Part shown: positions 20,306 through 28,831 of the stretch, in pieces
Numbering within the stretch: position 1 is the stretch's first letter
Layout: every line of letters starts with the position of its first letter
Assembly (NCBI RefSeq): GCF_002954405.1
Contig: NZ_MQWC01000004.1
Coordinates: forward strand, 3,636,565-3,700,564
From: Salinibacter sp. 10B
GTDB taxonomy: Bacteria > Bacteroidota > Rhodothermia > Rhodothermales > Salinibacteraceae
DNA: 64,000 nucleotides
Direction of reading: 5' to 3'
The notes under the pieces: model-generated
Told to the model about the DNA's origin: nothing
The model's input: the letters and a program-made list of their open reading frames with translations, nothing else
The model's database searches: none
Translations under genes and position numbers: made by a program

Positions 20306-21289
20306 ATGGGTGACTTTTGGCTACCAGAAGCCGCATCGTCTATCGCCCCGGAGGTGGATAGTCTATTCATCTTCGTGACGGTGGTAAGCCTGATCTTCCT
20401 GGTGGGAGTGACCGGGGCGATGCTGTATTTTGTGTACCGCTACCGTCGACAGCATCCGGGGGAGCGCCCCGCACCGGTTGAGGAAAGCCGGGCGCTGGAG
20501 ATTTCCTGGATCGTCATCCCGACGATTCTAGTGCTTCTCGTCTTTAATTGGGGGTTTAAGAGCTACGTGAAGATGAACGTGACGCCCTCCGGCGCCTACG
20601 AAATTCAAGCGCGGGCCCAGCAGTGGAATTTCCTGTTTGAGTACCCGAATGGCGTGACCACCGACACGCTGGTAATCCCACGGGGGAAGGAGGTGAAAAT
20701 GAAAATGAGTAGCACCGACGTCCTCCACGGGTTTTACATCCCTGCTTTTCGGGTGAAGTATGACATCCTGCCAAATCGGTACACGTCCGTCTGGTTTAAG
20801 GCAACGGAGCGGGGAGAGTATGACCTCTTCTGTACCGAATATTGTGGGCGGGACCACTCCGAGATGAACAAGGTCGTCCGGGTGGTGTCGCAGAAGGACT
20901 TTCAGGAGTGGCTGAAGAAGGCCGGGACGCCGAAAGACATCCCGCTGCCCAAACTGGGAGAACAGCTATATACCCAACGAGGATGTCAGTCCTGCCATAG
21001 CCTGGACGGCTCGCAGAAAGTGGGTCCCTCTTTCCAAGGACTCTACGGAACGGAGAACCATCAAATGACTGATGGATCAACGGTTACTGTTGATGAGAAT
21101 TATCTCCGGGAGTCGATTCTGAAACCGGAGGCAAAAGTCGTGCAGGGATATAACAATCTGATGCCGGGGTCCTACTCCGGTCTTTCCGAGCGGCAGCTGT
21201 CGGGTCTGATCGAGTTTATCAAGGAGCAGAGTGATAAGGATCCCCCGTCGAGTGATGCCCAGCAAAGTGCGTCCGCCGCTGCGGACTGA
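20306..21289 (+). CDS. coxB: cytochrome c oxidase subunit II fused to cytochrome c (caa3 type)
   Basis: This 327-residue protein has two N-terminal TM helices (about residues 18-42 and 65-85) and then a cupredoxin domain with the CuA ligands C176-x3-C180-x3-H184-x2-M187 (CTEYCGRDHSEM). The fused C-terminal cytochrome c domain has CQSCH at residue 227 and an axial Met near LMPGSY. The fusion marks a caa3 oxidase, which takes electrons through its own haem c. Here the likely donor is ActE or a small cytochrome. Confidence 0.95.
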   Translation: MGDFWLPEAASSIAPEVDSLFIFVTVVSLIFLVGVTGAMLYFVYRYRRQHPGERPAPVEESRALEISWIVIPTILVLLVFNWGFKSYVKMNVTPSGAYEIQARAQQWNFLFEYPNGVTTDTLVIPRGKEVKMKMSSTDVLHGFYIPAFRVKYDILPNRYTSVWFKATERGEYDLFCTEYCGRDHSEMNKVVRVVSQKDFQEWLKKAGTPKDIPLPKLGEQLYTQRGCQSCHSLDGSQKVGPSFQGLYGTENHQMTDGSTVTVDENYLRESILKPEAKVVQGYNNLMPGSYSGLSERQLSGLIEFIKEQSDKDPPSSDAQQSASAAAD

Positions 21290-21365
21290 CGACGGGAAGG
21301 GCGCCTCCCCGTAAGGATTGCAGAGCATTAAACACCACTTTCCTCACATACGACACTGAGGAGCT

Positions 21366-23093
21366 ATGAGCACAGACACCCACACCGCTACAGCGACCGA
21401 GGAGCATTCGGATGAGGACGTCAACTACCTGAATCATGAAACCGGTCTGTGGTCGTGGCTCTCGACGAAGGACCACAAGCGGATCGGTATTCTGTACTGC
21501 ATCTCGCTTGCGGCCGTGTTTCTCGTCGCGGGAGTCCTTGCGATTCTCATGCGACTGGAACTCAGCGGGCCCGACGCCACCATCATGGAGAATGACACCT
21601 ATAACCAGGTGTTTACGATGCACGGCATTATGATGGTGTTCTTGTTCCTAGTGCCATCGATTCCGGCCATTCTGGGCAACTTCGTCTTACCGATGCAGAT
21701 CGGGGCGAAAGATGTGGCCTTCCCGAAACTGAACCTTGCCTCGTGGTACGTTTACATGGCGGGGGCCATCCTGACCGTAGCGGCAGTGTACTTTGGTGGG
21801 GTGGATACCGGATGGACGTTCTACACACCGTACTCGAAGGCCACGGGCGGGGGCGTCATGTGGATGACGTCGGCCATATTTGTGGCGGGCTTTGCGTCGA
21901 TCTTTACGGGCATTAACTTCATCGTCACGATCCATAAGATGCGGGCACCGGGCATGACGTGGAATCGTCTGCCGCTCTTCGTGTGGGGGCTCTACGCCAC
22001 CAGTATCGTACAGGTGCTCGCCACGCCGGTGATCGGCATCACGATGTTGCTGCTCATTCTGGAGCAGACGCTGCAGATCGGCATCTTTGATCCGGCCCTC
22101 GGGGGCGATCCGGTGCTCTTCCAGCACTTCTTCTGGTTCTACAGCCACCCGGCAGTGTACATCATGATTCTTCCGGCGTTTGGAATCATGTCCGAGCTCA
22201 TTACGACGTTCTCGCGCTCACGGATCTTTGGCTACCGGGCCATTGCGCTTTCGTCGGTTGCGATCGCGATGCTCGGCTTCCTGGTGTGGGGCCACCACAT
22301 GTTCGTGAGCGGTCAGTCGGTCGTGTCCTCGATTGTTTTCTCGCTCATCACGTACTTGATCGGTATCCCCTCGGGCATTAAGGTCTTCAACTGGGTCGCG
22401 ACCCTGTACAAGGGATCGATCTGGCTACAGACGCCGATGCTCTACGCCCTGAGCTTCCTCTTCTTGTTCTCGATTGGTGGCTTTACGGGCATCATGGTCG
22501 GCGTGCTGGCCGTGGACGTGCACCTGCACGATACCTACTACATCGTGTCGCACTTCCACTACGTCATGATGGGGGGGTCGGTTGTGGCGCTCCTGGGCGG
22601 CATGCACTACTGGTGGCCGAAGATTACGGGGCGGCTCTACAACGAGACGCTCGGAAAGATCGCCGCTGGTCTCGTGTTTGTGGGCTTCAATCTCACGTTC
22701 TTTCCGCAGCTTGTGCTCGGGTCGCGGGGCATGCCTCGCCGCTACGCTACGTATCTGGAGCGGTTTACCGACCTGCATCAACTGTCCACCGTGGGATCCT
22801 GGGTGCTGGGCGCGGGGCTCTTCCTCGTTCTCGGGTACGCGCTCTGGTCCCTGGCCTACGGGGAGAAGGCTCCACAGAACCCCTGGGGTGCCGCAACGCT
22901 AGAATGGACCAACGTGGCGGCCATTCCTGATCCACACAACTTTAAGCGCACGCCGCTTATTACCCGCGGGCCGTACGACTTTCATCTGGCCGACGAGGTG
23001 TTCGGGGGCGGCGACGGTGAAGTGGACGGGCATGACATCCGGGTTCCCGAAGCGGTGCCGTCGGCCCCAGCCTCTGAAGAGCCGACTGCGTAA
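21366..23093 (+). CDS. coxA: cytochrome c oxidase subunit I (A2-type haem-copper oxidase)
   Basis: This 575-residue protein has about 12 TM helices. The catalytic set is visible: low-spin haem His in MHGIMMVF, the His-Tyr pair in Y259-S-H-P-A-V-Y265, the CuB His pair H310-H311 (GHHMF), and the haem a3 and low-spin haem His in [13 protein letters not shown]. The YSHPxV form replaces the helix VI Glu of the GHPEVY motif. That form is typical of A2 oxidases such as the caa3 enzyme of Rhodothermus. K-channel residues are present in [11 protein letters not shown]. It reduces O2 and pumps protons. Confidence 0.96.
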   Translation: MSTDTHTATATEEHSDEDVNYLNHETGLWSWLSTKDHKRIGILYCISLAAVFLVAGVLAILMRLELSGPDATIMENDTYNQVFTMHGIMMVFLFLVPSIPAILGNFVLPMQIGAKDVAFPKLNLASWYVYMAGAILTVAAVYFGGVDTGWTFYTPYSKATGGGVMWMTSAIFVAGFASIFTGINFIVTIHKMRAPGMTWNRLPLFVWGLYATSIVQVLATPVIGITMLLLILEQTLQIGIFDPALGGDPVLFQHFFWFYSHPAVYIMILPAFGIMSELITTFSRSRIFGYRAIALSSVAIAMLGFLVWGHHMFVSGQSVVSSIVFSLITYLIGIPSGIKVFNWVATLYKGSIWLQTPMLYALSFLFLFSIGGFTGIMVGVLAVDVHLHDTYYIVSHFHYVMMGGSVVALLGGMHYWWPKITGRLYNETLGKIAAGLVFVGFNLTFFPQLVLGSRGMPRRYATYLERFTDLHQLSTVGSWVLGAGLFLVLGYALWSLAYGEKAPQNPWGAATLEWTNVAAIPDPHNFKRTPLITRGPYDFHLADEVFGGGDGEVDGHDIRVPEAVPSAPASEEPTA

Positions 23094-23194
23094 TTTCCTG
23101 TTCTCGTGTCCTTTGAATTTCCTCTGCCGCTTGGGCCCGACGCACGAGCACGCGCGCTGGGCCTCCGGTAGACTCACGCGAGCCCTATTTGCTC

Positions 23195-23902
23195 ATGGCT
23201 ACTGAAACTGAGACGGCGCCGGCGCCTGCCACGACAGACGTCGACCACGATCACGACCATCCCGATCATTTGGAGCACCACTTCGTCTCGTCGGAGCAAC
23301 AGTTCGACTCGGCGAAGTTGGGCATGTGGCTCTTTCTGATCACGGAGGTGCTGCTGTTTAGCGGCATGTTTGTGGCCTATGCCGTGTACCGGCAGTGGCA
23401 CCCCGAGGCATTCGTGGAGGCCAGTTCCACGCTCAATGTCACCCTTGGAACCATCAACACGGTGGTTCTGCTCACCTCCTCCTTGACAGTTGCTCTGTCA
23501 ATCCACTACATCCAGCTGGACAAGGTTAAAAAGTCCATTTACAGTCTCGTGGCGACCATTGGGCTGGCTGGGGGATTCATGGTGATCAAGTACTTCGAGT
23601 ACATGTCCAAGTTTGAGCACGGGGCGTTTCCCGGGGGGCTCTTCGACCCGCACGGCGGTCACTACGAACATCTTGCCCAGGTGCCTTACGCACCTCAGTT
23701 CTTCAGCATCTACTTCGTGATGACAGGGATTCACGGCCTCCACGTTGTGATTGGGATGGCCGTGATCGGCTGGGTAGCGTTCCGGGCATGGCAGGGAGCG
23801 TTCAGCAGTGAGTACTACACGCCCATTGAGCTTACGGGGCTGTACTGGCACCTGGTAGATATCGTCTGGATTTTCCTCTTCCCGATGCTGTACCTCATCT
23901 AG
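23195..23902 (+). CDS. coxC: cytochrome c oxidase subunit III
   Basis: This 235-residue protein has a His/Asp-rich soluble N-terminus and then about five TM helices, including LGMWLFLITEVLLFSGMF with the conserved Glu of subunit III. It closes with YWHLVDIVWIFLFPMLYLI, the classic C-terminal signature. It stabilises subunit I. ATG 23195 is chosen over TTG 23189, which lies two codons upstream. Confidence 0.94.
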   Translation: MATETETAPAPATTDVDHDHDHPDHLEHHFVSSEQQFDSAKLGMWLFLITEVLLFSGMFVAYAVYRQWHPEAFVEASSTLNVTLGTINTVVLLTSSLTVALSIHYIQLDKVKKSIYSLVATIGLAGGFMVIKYFEYMSKFEHGAFPGGLFDPHGGHYEHLAQVPYAPQFFSIYFVMTGIHGLHVVIGMAVIGWVAFRAWQGAFSSEYYTPIELTGLYWHLVDIVWIFLFPMLYLI

Positions 23903-23991
23903 TCGTAGGGCACTCAACCGCAGCAGTCGTCGTTGGGGATTTCCCAGGCCGGCATCACTCCGTTTTCCGAATTTCGACTTTCCGACGCTCC

Positions 23992-24450
23992 ATGTCCGAC
24001 GATCACCACGTACTTCCGAAAGACACGCTGTTCAAGGTCTTTGGCGGATTGATCGTCCTGACCGCCCTCACCGTTGGGGTTGCCTACGTGCCCCTCGGGC
24101 CGCTTGGCGTACCAGTTGCGATTGGCATTGCAGCGGCGAAGGCGACCCTGGTGGTGCTCTTCTTCATGGCTTTGAAGTACGATAATCCGGTCAATGCCCT
24201 AACATTCACCATCGGCATCATCATGGTGGTGGTCTTTATTACGTTCACGATGTTTGATACGGCCTTTCGGGGCGACTTGGGCAACGTGACGCCACAGACG
24301 GTACAAGAAATCGAGCGCGAGCAGGAAGCGGCCCAGCAGGAAATGGACCAGATAAATCCGGAGAATCTGCGCGTGGCACCGGCCGACTATCCCGACCAGC
24401 AGGGCGCAGGGGGCAATTCCGCCGAAGGTGGAGGGGACGAGAGCCAGTAG
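23992..24450 (+). CDS. coxD: cytochrome c oxidase subunit IV
   Basis: This 152-residue small membrane protein has three TM helices (about residues 14-35, 38-60 and 70-90) with LVVLFFMALKYDNPVN, typical of prokaryotic oxidase subunit IV. It has an unusually long acidic, Gln/Glu-rich tail of about 60 residues, which fits the acidic proteome of a halophile. It follows coxC in the oxidase operon. Confidence 0.88.
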   Translation: MSDDHHVLPKDTLFKVFGGLIVLTALTVGVAYVPLGPLGVPVAIGIAAAKATLVVLFFMALKYDNPVNALTFTIGIIMVVVFITFTMFDTAFRGDLGNVTPQTVQEIEREQEAAQQEMDQINPENLRVAPADYPDQQGAGGNSAEGGGDESQ

Positions 24451-24517
24451 GCGCACCTATGAGAAGAGAGTCGTCCCTATTCTTTCACAGTCTTCCGGGT
24501 ACGGTCCGAACAATGAA

Positions 24518-24544
24518 GGTTTTGTGTGGTTGATACACAAAACC
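24518..24544. terminator. inverted repeat after the oxidase operon
   Basis: Perfect 10-bp arms GGTTTTGTGT and ACACAAAACC flank a 7-base loop. No T tract follows. It may be a bidirectional terminator of the cox genes or an operator for the next small gene. Confidence 0.4.
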
Positions 24545-24579
24545 GCTTCCACTTATCACAACAGTAACGAGCAGGGTCC

Positions 24580-24882
24580 ATGTCTCCTCTCTTCTTCGTC
24601 ATCATCGGGCCGGTGCTGGTGTTTCTGCTCGTCTGGGCCGCCGCGACCGCGTACCGCCTCTATTTTCCGGAACACCCCCTTCCCTTTGAGTTCGATCCCG
24701 TTGTGAAGCGGGAAGAAGCAACCTCGAACGGGAGGAGTGTCCCTGTAGGCGTCCGTGAAATTCGAGCCGACCAGCGTCGAGAACGACGGCAGGAAGACGT
24801 GACCATCTACAATTACGCATGGGGCGCCTCGGGGGGAGTGCCAGACTCCTGGCGGGAAGATCTTTGGAAACGGCGGAATTAG
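24580..24882 (+). CDS. small single-TM membrane protein at the end of the respiratory cluster
   Basis: This 100-residue protein has an N-terminal TM helix (residues 2-28, LFFVIIGPVLVFLLVWAAATAYR), then a Pro-rich stretch (FPEHPLPFEFDP) and a charged tail. I do not recognise the family. Position and strand suggest a link with the caa3 oxidase, but the hairpin at 24518-24544 may separate its transcript. It is small, so the call rests on the clean TM and the open frame. Confidence 0.6.
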   Translation: MSPLFFVIIGPVLVFLLVWAAATAYRLYFPEHPLPFEFDPVVKREEATSNGRSVPVGVREIRADQRRERRQEDVTIYNYAWGASGGVPDSWREDLWKRRN

Positions 24883-24915
24883 GTTCCAGTCTTCCGCTAC
24901 GTTGTACCACCGGCG

Positions 24916-25524
24916 TCATTCTGTTGGGAGGTCTGCGGTGTCAATGGCTCCGCTCAGAAACGACGCAATGGTTTCGGAAGGGGCAGACGCGGGGCTTGTT
25001 TCTGCGTTGAGGGAGGAGTACACCACCTTGGCAACGTGGCAGGGGGTGCCGTGTTGGGCCGCTACGTAGGCGACAGCATAACTCGTGCTGTCACGCACAT
25101 CAGCCAGGCGCGCCCAGTAGTTTAGAGAGTCGTCTTCCCCGTTCGGCGTGTGATCTTGACTCACCAGCGTGCCCTCTCTTTCTACATCGTAGGGACAGCT
25201 GAGAGGCATGCGGGGGTACGTGGGGGCGTCCAGTTCAACGCGATCTCCTTCAAGAACGAAGGAGGCCCCAACGACGGTGTCCACCGAAACGTCGGCACTG
25301 AGAGCCGTACATCGCCCTGTGTGAATCAGTGTATCGGGGTCATGTGATTGGAGGAGGCGCTCCGTGGCGAGCGTGGCTTTGATTTTTCCCGGCCCAGTGA
25401 CGACAACCAGTAGATTGCCAAGTGGGAGGGGCGTGTCCTCTTCCAGCCGATCGGTGCGGCCGGCCGTGTGCTGCTGGAGGAAGGTCGTGGCGTCATCGGG
25501 GGTCGTGAAGACAATTCCAAGCAT
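24916..25524 (-). CDS. MTA/SAH nucleosidase-like (purine phosphorylase superfamily) protein, possibly divergent
   Basis: This 202-residue protein resembles the nucleoside phosphorylase/MTAN/futalosine hydrolase fold: VVVTGPGKIKATLATERLL near residue 40 matches the Gly-rich phosphate/ribose loop, and SYAVAYVAAQHGTPCHVAKVV near residue 150 matches the nucleoside-binding strand. Two usual signatures look altered. The DME-type substrate motif reads DSTSYA, and the catalytic Asp of the SD motif appears replaced in VVYSSLNAE. It is also shorter than typical (about 230). It lies divergently from metF, a methyl-cycle gene. Activity is uncertain. Confidence 0.6.
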   Translation of the reverse strand: MLGIVFTTPDDATTFLQQHTAGRTDRLEEDTPLPLGNLLVVVTGPGKIKATLATERLLQSHDPDTLIHTGRCTALSADVSVDTVVGASFVLEGDRVELDAPTYPRMPLSCPYDVEREGTLVSQDHTPNGEDDSLNYWARLADVRDSTSYAVAYVAAQHGTPCHVAKVVYSSLNAETSPASAPSETIASFLSGAIDTADLPTE

Positions 25525-25615
25525 TGAACACCCGTGGTTGTGGAAGGTATGATAGGCGGTTATAGAAGACCGTCTCCGTAATCAAGCCAACGGCTCATTG
25601 AAAATCACGCATCGC

Positions 25616-26572
25616 ATGAAGGTTACTGAGCACCTGGAGCGAGCGTCGGATACACTGATCTCCTACGAAATTATTCCGCCGAAGCGTGGAGGATCAGCAG
25701 AGCAAATGCTTGATGTGGTGGAGGAGTTAATGCCGTTTGATCCACCATTCATTGACGTGACGAGCCACTCGGCAGAGGTGTCGTACGAGCAAACCGATGA
25801 CGGCACCTGGGAGCGTTGCATCGAGCGGAAACGGCCCGGGACTCTTGGGCTCTGCGCGGCCATTGAAGCGCGGTTCGACATCGACACGGTGCCGCACCTG
25901 TTGTGCCGAGGGTTTACCCGAGAAGAAACAGAGGATGCTCTCATTGAACTCAACTACCTGGGGATCGACAATGTCCTGGGCATTCGAGGGGACGAGACCG
26001 GGTTTAAGAAGCCGATTGACGGCGGTCGGTCGCGCAACGAGTATGCCGTGGATCTCGTCCGACAAATCGAAGATATGAATAACGGGCGGTATCTTGAAGA
26101 CCTGAAAGATGCGGAGCCGACGGACTTCTGTATCGGCGTGGGGGGGTATCCGGAAACTCACTTCGAGGCGCCGAACCTGACGTGGGACATCATGCGCCTG
26201 AAACAAAAGGTGGAAGCGGGGGCCGACTACATCGTGACGCAGATGTTCTTTGATAACGATTACTTCTTTGAGTTTGTGGAGAAGTGCCGGGACGTGGGAA
26301 TTGAGGTGCCCATCATTCCCGGGGTGAAGATTCTGAAGCGTAAGAGTCATCTGCGACTCCTCCCGAAGTATTTCCACACGGAGATTCCTGAAGAGTTGAC
26401 TGCCGAGGTCGATGCGGCTGAGCCAGAGGACGTGGAGAAGATCGGGGTGGACTGGGCGATCCAGCAAACGGAAGAGTTGATGGAGGCCGGGGTGCCCTGT
26501 ATCCACTTTTATATCATGTCTAGTGCCCAGACGGTGAAGAAAGTTGTGGAGCCTCTCCGCGAGACTGCGTAG
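25616..26572 (+). CDS. metF: 5,10-methylenetetrahydrofolate reductase
   Basis: This 318-residue TIM-barrel flavoenzyme has typical segments: SYEIIPPKRGG near the N-terminus (catalytic Glu), the folate/FAD region GIDNVLGIRGDE, and ADYIVTQMFFDNDYFFEFV (QMFFD motif). It makes 5-methyl-THF for methionine synthesis. ATG 25616 gives a normal N-terminus; TTG 25598 is an in-frame alternative. A strong hairpin follows the stop. Confidence 0.94.
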   Translation: MKVTEHLERASDTLISYEIIPPKRGGSAEQMLDVVEELMPFDPPFIDVTSHSAEVSYEQTDDGTWERCIERKRPGTLGLCAAIEARFDIDTVPHLLCRGFTREETEDALIELNYLGIDNVLGIRGDETGFKKPIDGGRSRNEYAVDLVRQIEDMNNGRYLEDLKDAEPTDFCIGVGGYPETHFEAPNLTWDIMRLKQKVEAGADYIVTQMFFDNDYFFEFVEKCRDVGIEVPIIPGVKILKRKSHLRLLPKYFHTEIPEELTAEVDAAEPEDVEKIGVDWAIQQTEELMEAGVPCIHFYIMSSAQTVKKVVEPLRETA

Positions 26573-26592
26573 AACCCCGATGGAATACAGAA

Positions 26593-26631
26593 AATGGGCT
26601 CAGTCCTGCTTGAAGGCAGGCTGAGCCCATT
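26593..26631. terminator. bidirectional terminator between metF and the hibernation factor gene
   Basis: A long hairpin with arms AATGGGCTCAG-TCCTGC and GCAGG-CTGAGCCCATT (about 16 bp, one bulge) lies between two convergent genes. It has only a weak T tract, but its place and stem strength support a shared terminator. Confidence 0.7.
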
Positions 26632-26664
26632 CGTGTGTAGACGGGATCGTTCCGTTTTGGCGGG

Positions 26665-26985
26665 TTATCGATGGGCGTCCTTGTCTTTGCTCCGGAGCTT
26701 CGATTTGTACTTCTCGAGCTGGCGCCGGAGATGGTCGACACAGAGATTAATGGCTTCCTGGTGGGTGCTGGCGCTGTCCTCAGCCGAGAGGCGCTTCTGG
26801 TACACGTCGATGTTGATCTCGGCCGTCTTCTCGGAGGCAGGGGAGTTGTCCTCTCCGAGAATGACGTGGGCACTGGTAATGCCGTCGTAAAACTGTTCGA
26901 GCTTTCCGGTTCGATCCTCGGCGTACTGGCGTACCCGATCGCTCACATCTACGTGACGGGTCGTGATCTGGGTCTGAAAAGCCAT
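26665..26985 (-). CDS. hpf: short-form ribosome hibernation promoting factor (HPF/RaiA family)
   Basis: This 106-residue protein begins MAFQTQITTRHVDVSDRVRQ, the usual HPF N-terminus, and continues with FYDGITSAHVILGED and the beta-alpha pattern of the family. A basic helix ends it (RRQLEKYKSKLRSKDK). It has no long C-terminal dimerisation domain, so it is a short form, expected to bind 30S subunits in stationary phase. The start is ATG 26985 (minus); the longer upstream frame is not conserved. Confidence 0.9.
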   Translation of the reverse strand: MAFQTQITTRHVDVSDRVRQYAEDRTGKLEQFYDGITSAHVILGEDNSPASEKTAEINIDVYQKRLSAEDSASTHQEAINLCVDHLRRQLEKYKSKLRSKDKDAHR

Positions 26986-27226
26986 GAGCAGGTCCGGGTT
27001 GAATGAACAGAAGCGGTGAAACGCCCGCGAGATTGCGGGATGACTGGCATTCCGACCTGCGGAAGATGTTTCCTCAACGTTATTCCCCAGTGGAAGACGC
27101 GGGAACGGAAGGGAGGACAACATCCGATTGGAGAGGGCGGCGCCAACCTTCTCGAAACTAATATTCTGCGCCACTCGGCGTTGCTTGTAGCCCTCATGAA
27201 CTCGACATCATAGCTCGGAGTTTGTG

Positions 27227-27895
27227 TTATGCAGAGGGAAGAGGCTCCACAACCACTTTTTGGGCCACCGGCTGGCCGATAAGTTGCTCAGTGCCATTCA
27301 CCGCCACAACGAAGAGCCCGTCCAGAGGACGCGTTTCACGCATCTCCACAGAGGCACCGGGCAGCAAGCCTCGTTGCTCCAAGAGATCGAGTAGGTCCCC
27401 GTCTTCGTCGGCGATGTGGTCGATGGTTGCGGCGTCCTCCTCCTCTAGGTCGGCCAGCGAGCGGGTTGGTAGCTCGTCCATCGTTCCGTCCCGCGTCGGG
27501 ATGGGATGGCCGTGTGGGTCTCGCGTCGGATTCCCCAGCATCTCTTCGATGCGAGACTCAAACCGCTCGGAGATATGGTGCTCCAGGATTTCTGCCTCCT
27601 CATGTATTTCGTCCCAGGAGAAGCCCATGACCTCCTTCAGGTACAGCTCTAGTAGCCGGTGATGCCGAATGACCTCCAGGGCTACCGTCCGACCGAGCTT
27701 CGTGAGCGTTGCACCCTCATAGGCCTCATACGTGAGAAACCCGAGATCGTCCAGGCGCTTGATCATGTTGGACGCAGAGGCGGGGGAGACTTCCATCGAC
27801 TGGGCCACGTCTCCCGTCGAAACAGGAGGCGAGTCCTCCCGCTCCTCAAGTTTGTAGATGGCCTTGAGATAATCCTCAATCGAAGGGCTCCGCAT
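27227..27895 (-). CDS. DtxR/MntR-family metal-dependent transcriptional regulator
   Basis: This 222-residue protein has an N-terminal winged helix (SIEDYLKAIYKLEE, VSTGDVAQSMEVSPASASNMIKRL). The metal-binding and dimerisation domain follows (LGRTVALEVIRHHRLLELYL, EIHEEAEILEHHISERFESRI) with its His/Glu ligands. A C-terminal SH3/FeoA-like domain is last (LLPGASVEMRETRPLDG). It should repress iron or manganese genes when bound to metal; which metal cannot be read here. The upstream neighbour is the remnant at 27763-28548. Confidence 0.9.
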   Translation of the reverse strand: MRSPSIEDYLKAIYKLEEREDSPPVSTGDVAQSMEVSPASASNMIKRLDDLGFLTYEAYEGATLTKLGRTVALEVIRHHRLLELYLKEVMGFSWDEIHEEAEILEHHISERFESRIEEMLGNPTRDPHGHPIPTRDGTMDELPTRSLADLEEEDAATIDHIADEDGDLLDLLEQRGLLPGASVEMRETRPLDGLFVVAVNGTEQLIGQPVAQKVVVEPLPSA

Positions 27896-28548
27896 TGGAC
27901 GGCCGACAGGAAAGAAATAGAAATTTGGACGACCTCATACGAGGAGACACAGGCGGTGTTACACACCTGATACAACCGGGGGCATGAGGCAAGAGAACCG
28001 GTGGGCAAAATGCGAAGGCATCGACGAAGAGGCTCTCGTTCGGCGACGACGGATCTCGGCGGCGGCGCGTTCGGCCTGGCTTCGTATTCATCGACATGGA
28101 GTCGTCTGACGCTCGGCATTTGGAGGCGGGGAGGGGAGGGCCAGCCTACCGGTTTCAGACGGATCGGCAGGGAAAAAGGCTGATCGTAGGACCGTAGATA
28201 TAGAATGAGACCAGCCGCAGAGCTGAAAAAGAACGTGAACAGGCCATGGACGATTGCAATCAGGCCGTGAAACGTGAGTCCAGCGGCCAGGAGCCAGGGC
28301 CGGTACTTTTCTTTCATGAAGAGGCCGGCGGCAAGGACCATTTCGAGGGCAATTGTGCCCCAGATGAGTGCGACTACCCCTACCGGATGCGTGACCAGCG
28401 GATGTATGGCGGGCGCCATCCAATCGGGAACCCCGAAGAAAGGATTTGACTCCACATAGCGAAAAAGAGCTGTTTGGCAAGCAGAGGGAATATATACTTT
28501 AATTTTTGTTATTGGTAAAACATCTGGTAAACAGAGAAGCAAAATCAA
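27763..28548 (-). pseudogene. SdpB/HTTM-like membrane protein, probably 5'-truncated remnant
   Basis: The frame encodes 261 residues, but family-like sequence is limited to about nt 28100-28460. There TALFRYVESNPFFGVPDW, then WGTIALEMVLAAGL and three TM helices, resemble the C-terminal half of SdpB-type/HTTM proteins. The N-terminal TM helices expected before that point are missing. Sequence upstream of about 28480 turns AT-rich (TATATACTTTAATTTTTG in the + strand), unlike its surroundings. The 3' end overlaps the DtxR gene by 133 bases in another frame. I read this as a decayed or truncated gene; a short functional product cannot be excluded. Confidence 0.45.
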
Positions 28549-28774
28549 GTTGGGTCTTGTGTGATGCTGAACCCAACGTTATCGGTCAGAGAGGACTGAT
28601 GGACGGGTGGGCTCACGTATTAGGCTCCGACGAAGAGACGCCAGTACGGGGCAGTCGACAGCACTGAAGTACGGAGGCTGGTGTCAATTTCAATAGAAAT
28701 AAGACCGAGACGTCCGGCATCCTTCGACACGCCCCCCTACGTTATGTATTCGTAGTATCCCGACACTGCACGCG

Positions 28775-28831
28775 ATGGCCCGTCGGCCGTCCGTGGTTGA
28801 GTACAGTTTCCCAGCGCAACCCCTTACATGA
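28775..28831 (+). CDS. possible 18-codon upstream ORF overlapping the valS start
   Basis: ATG 28775 opens an 18-codon frame (MARRPSVVEY...) with two adjacent Val codons. Its TGA stop (28829-28831) overlaps the ATG of valS in the ATGA manner. It could be a translational coupling or leader ORF, but there is no terminator hairpin between them. Chance is possible. Confidence 0.2.
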   Translation: MARRPSVVEYSFPAQPLT

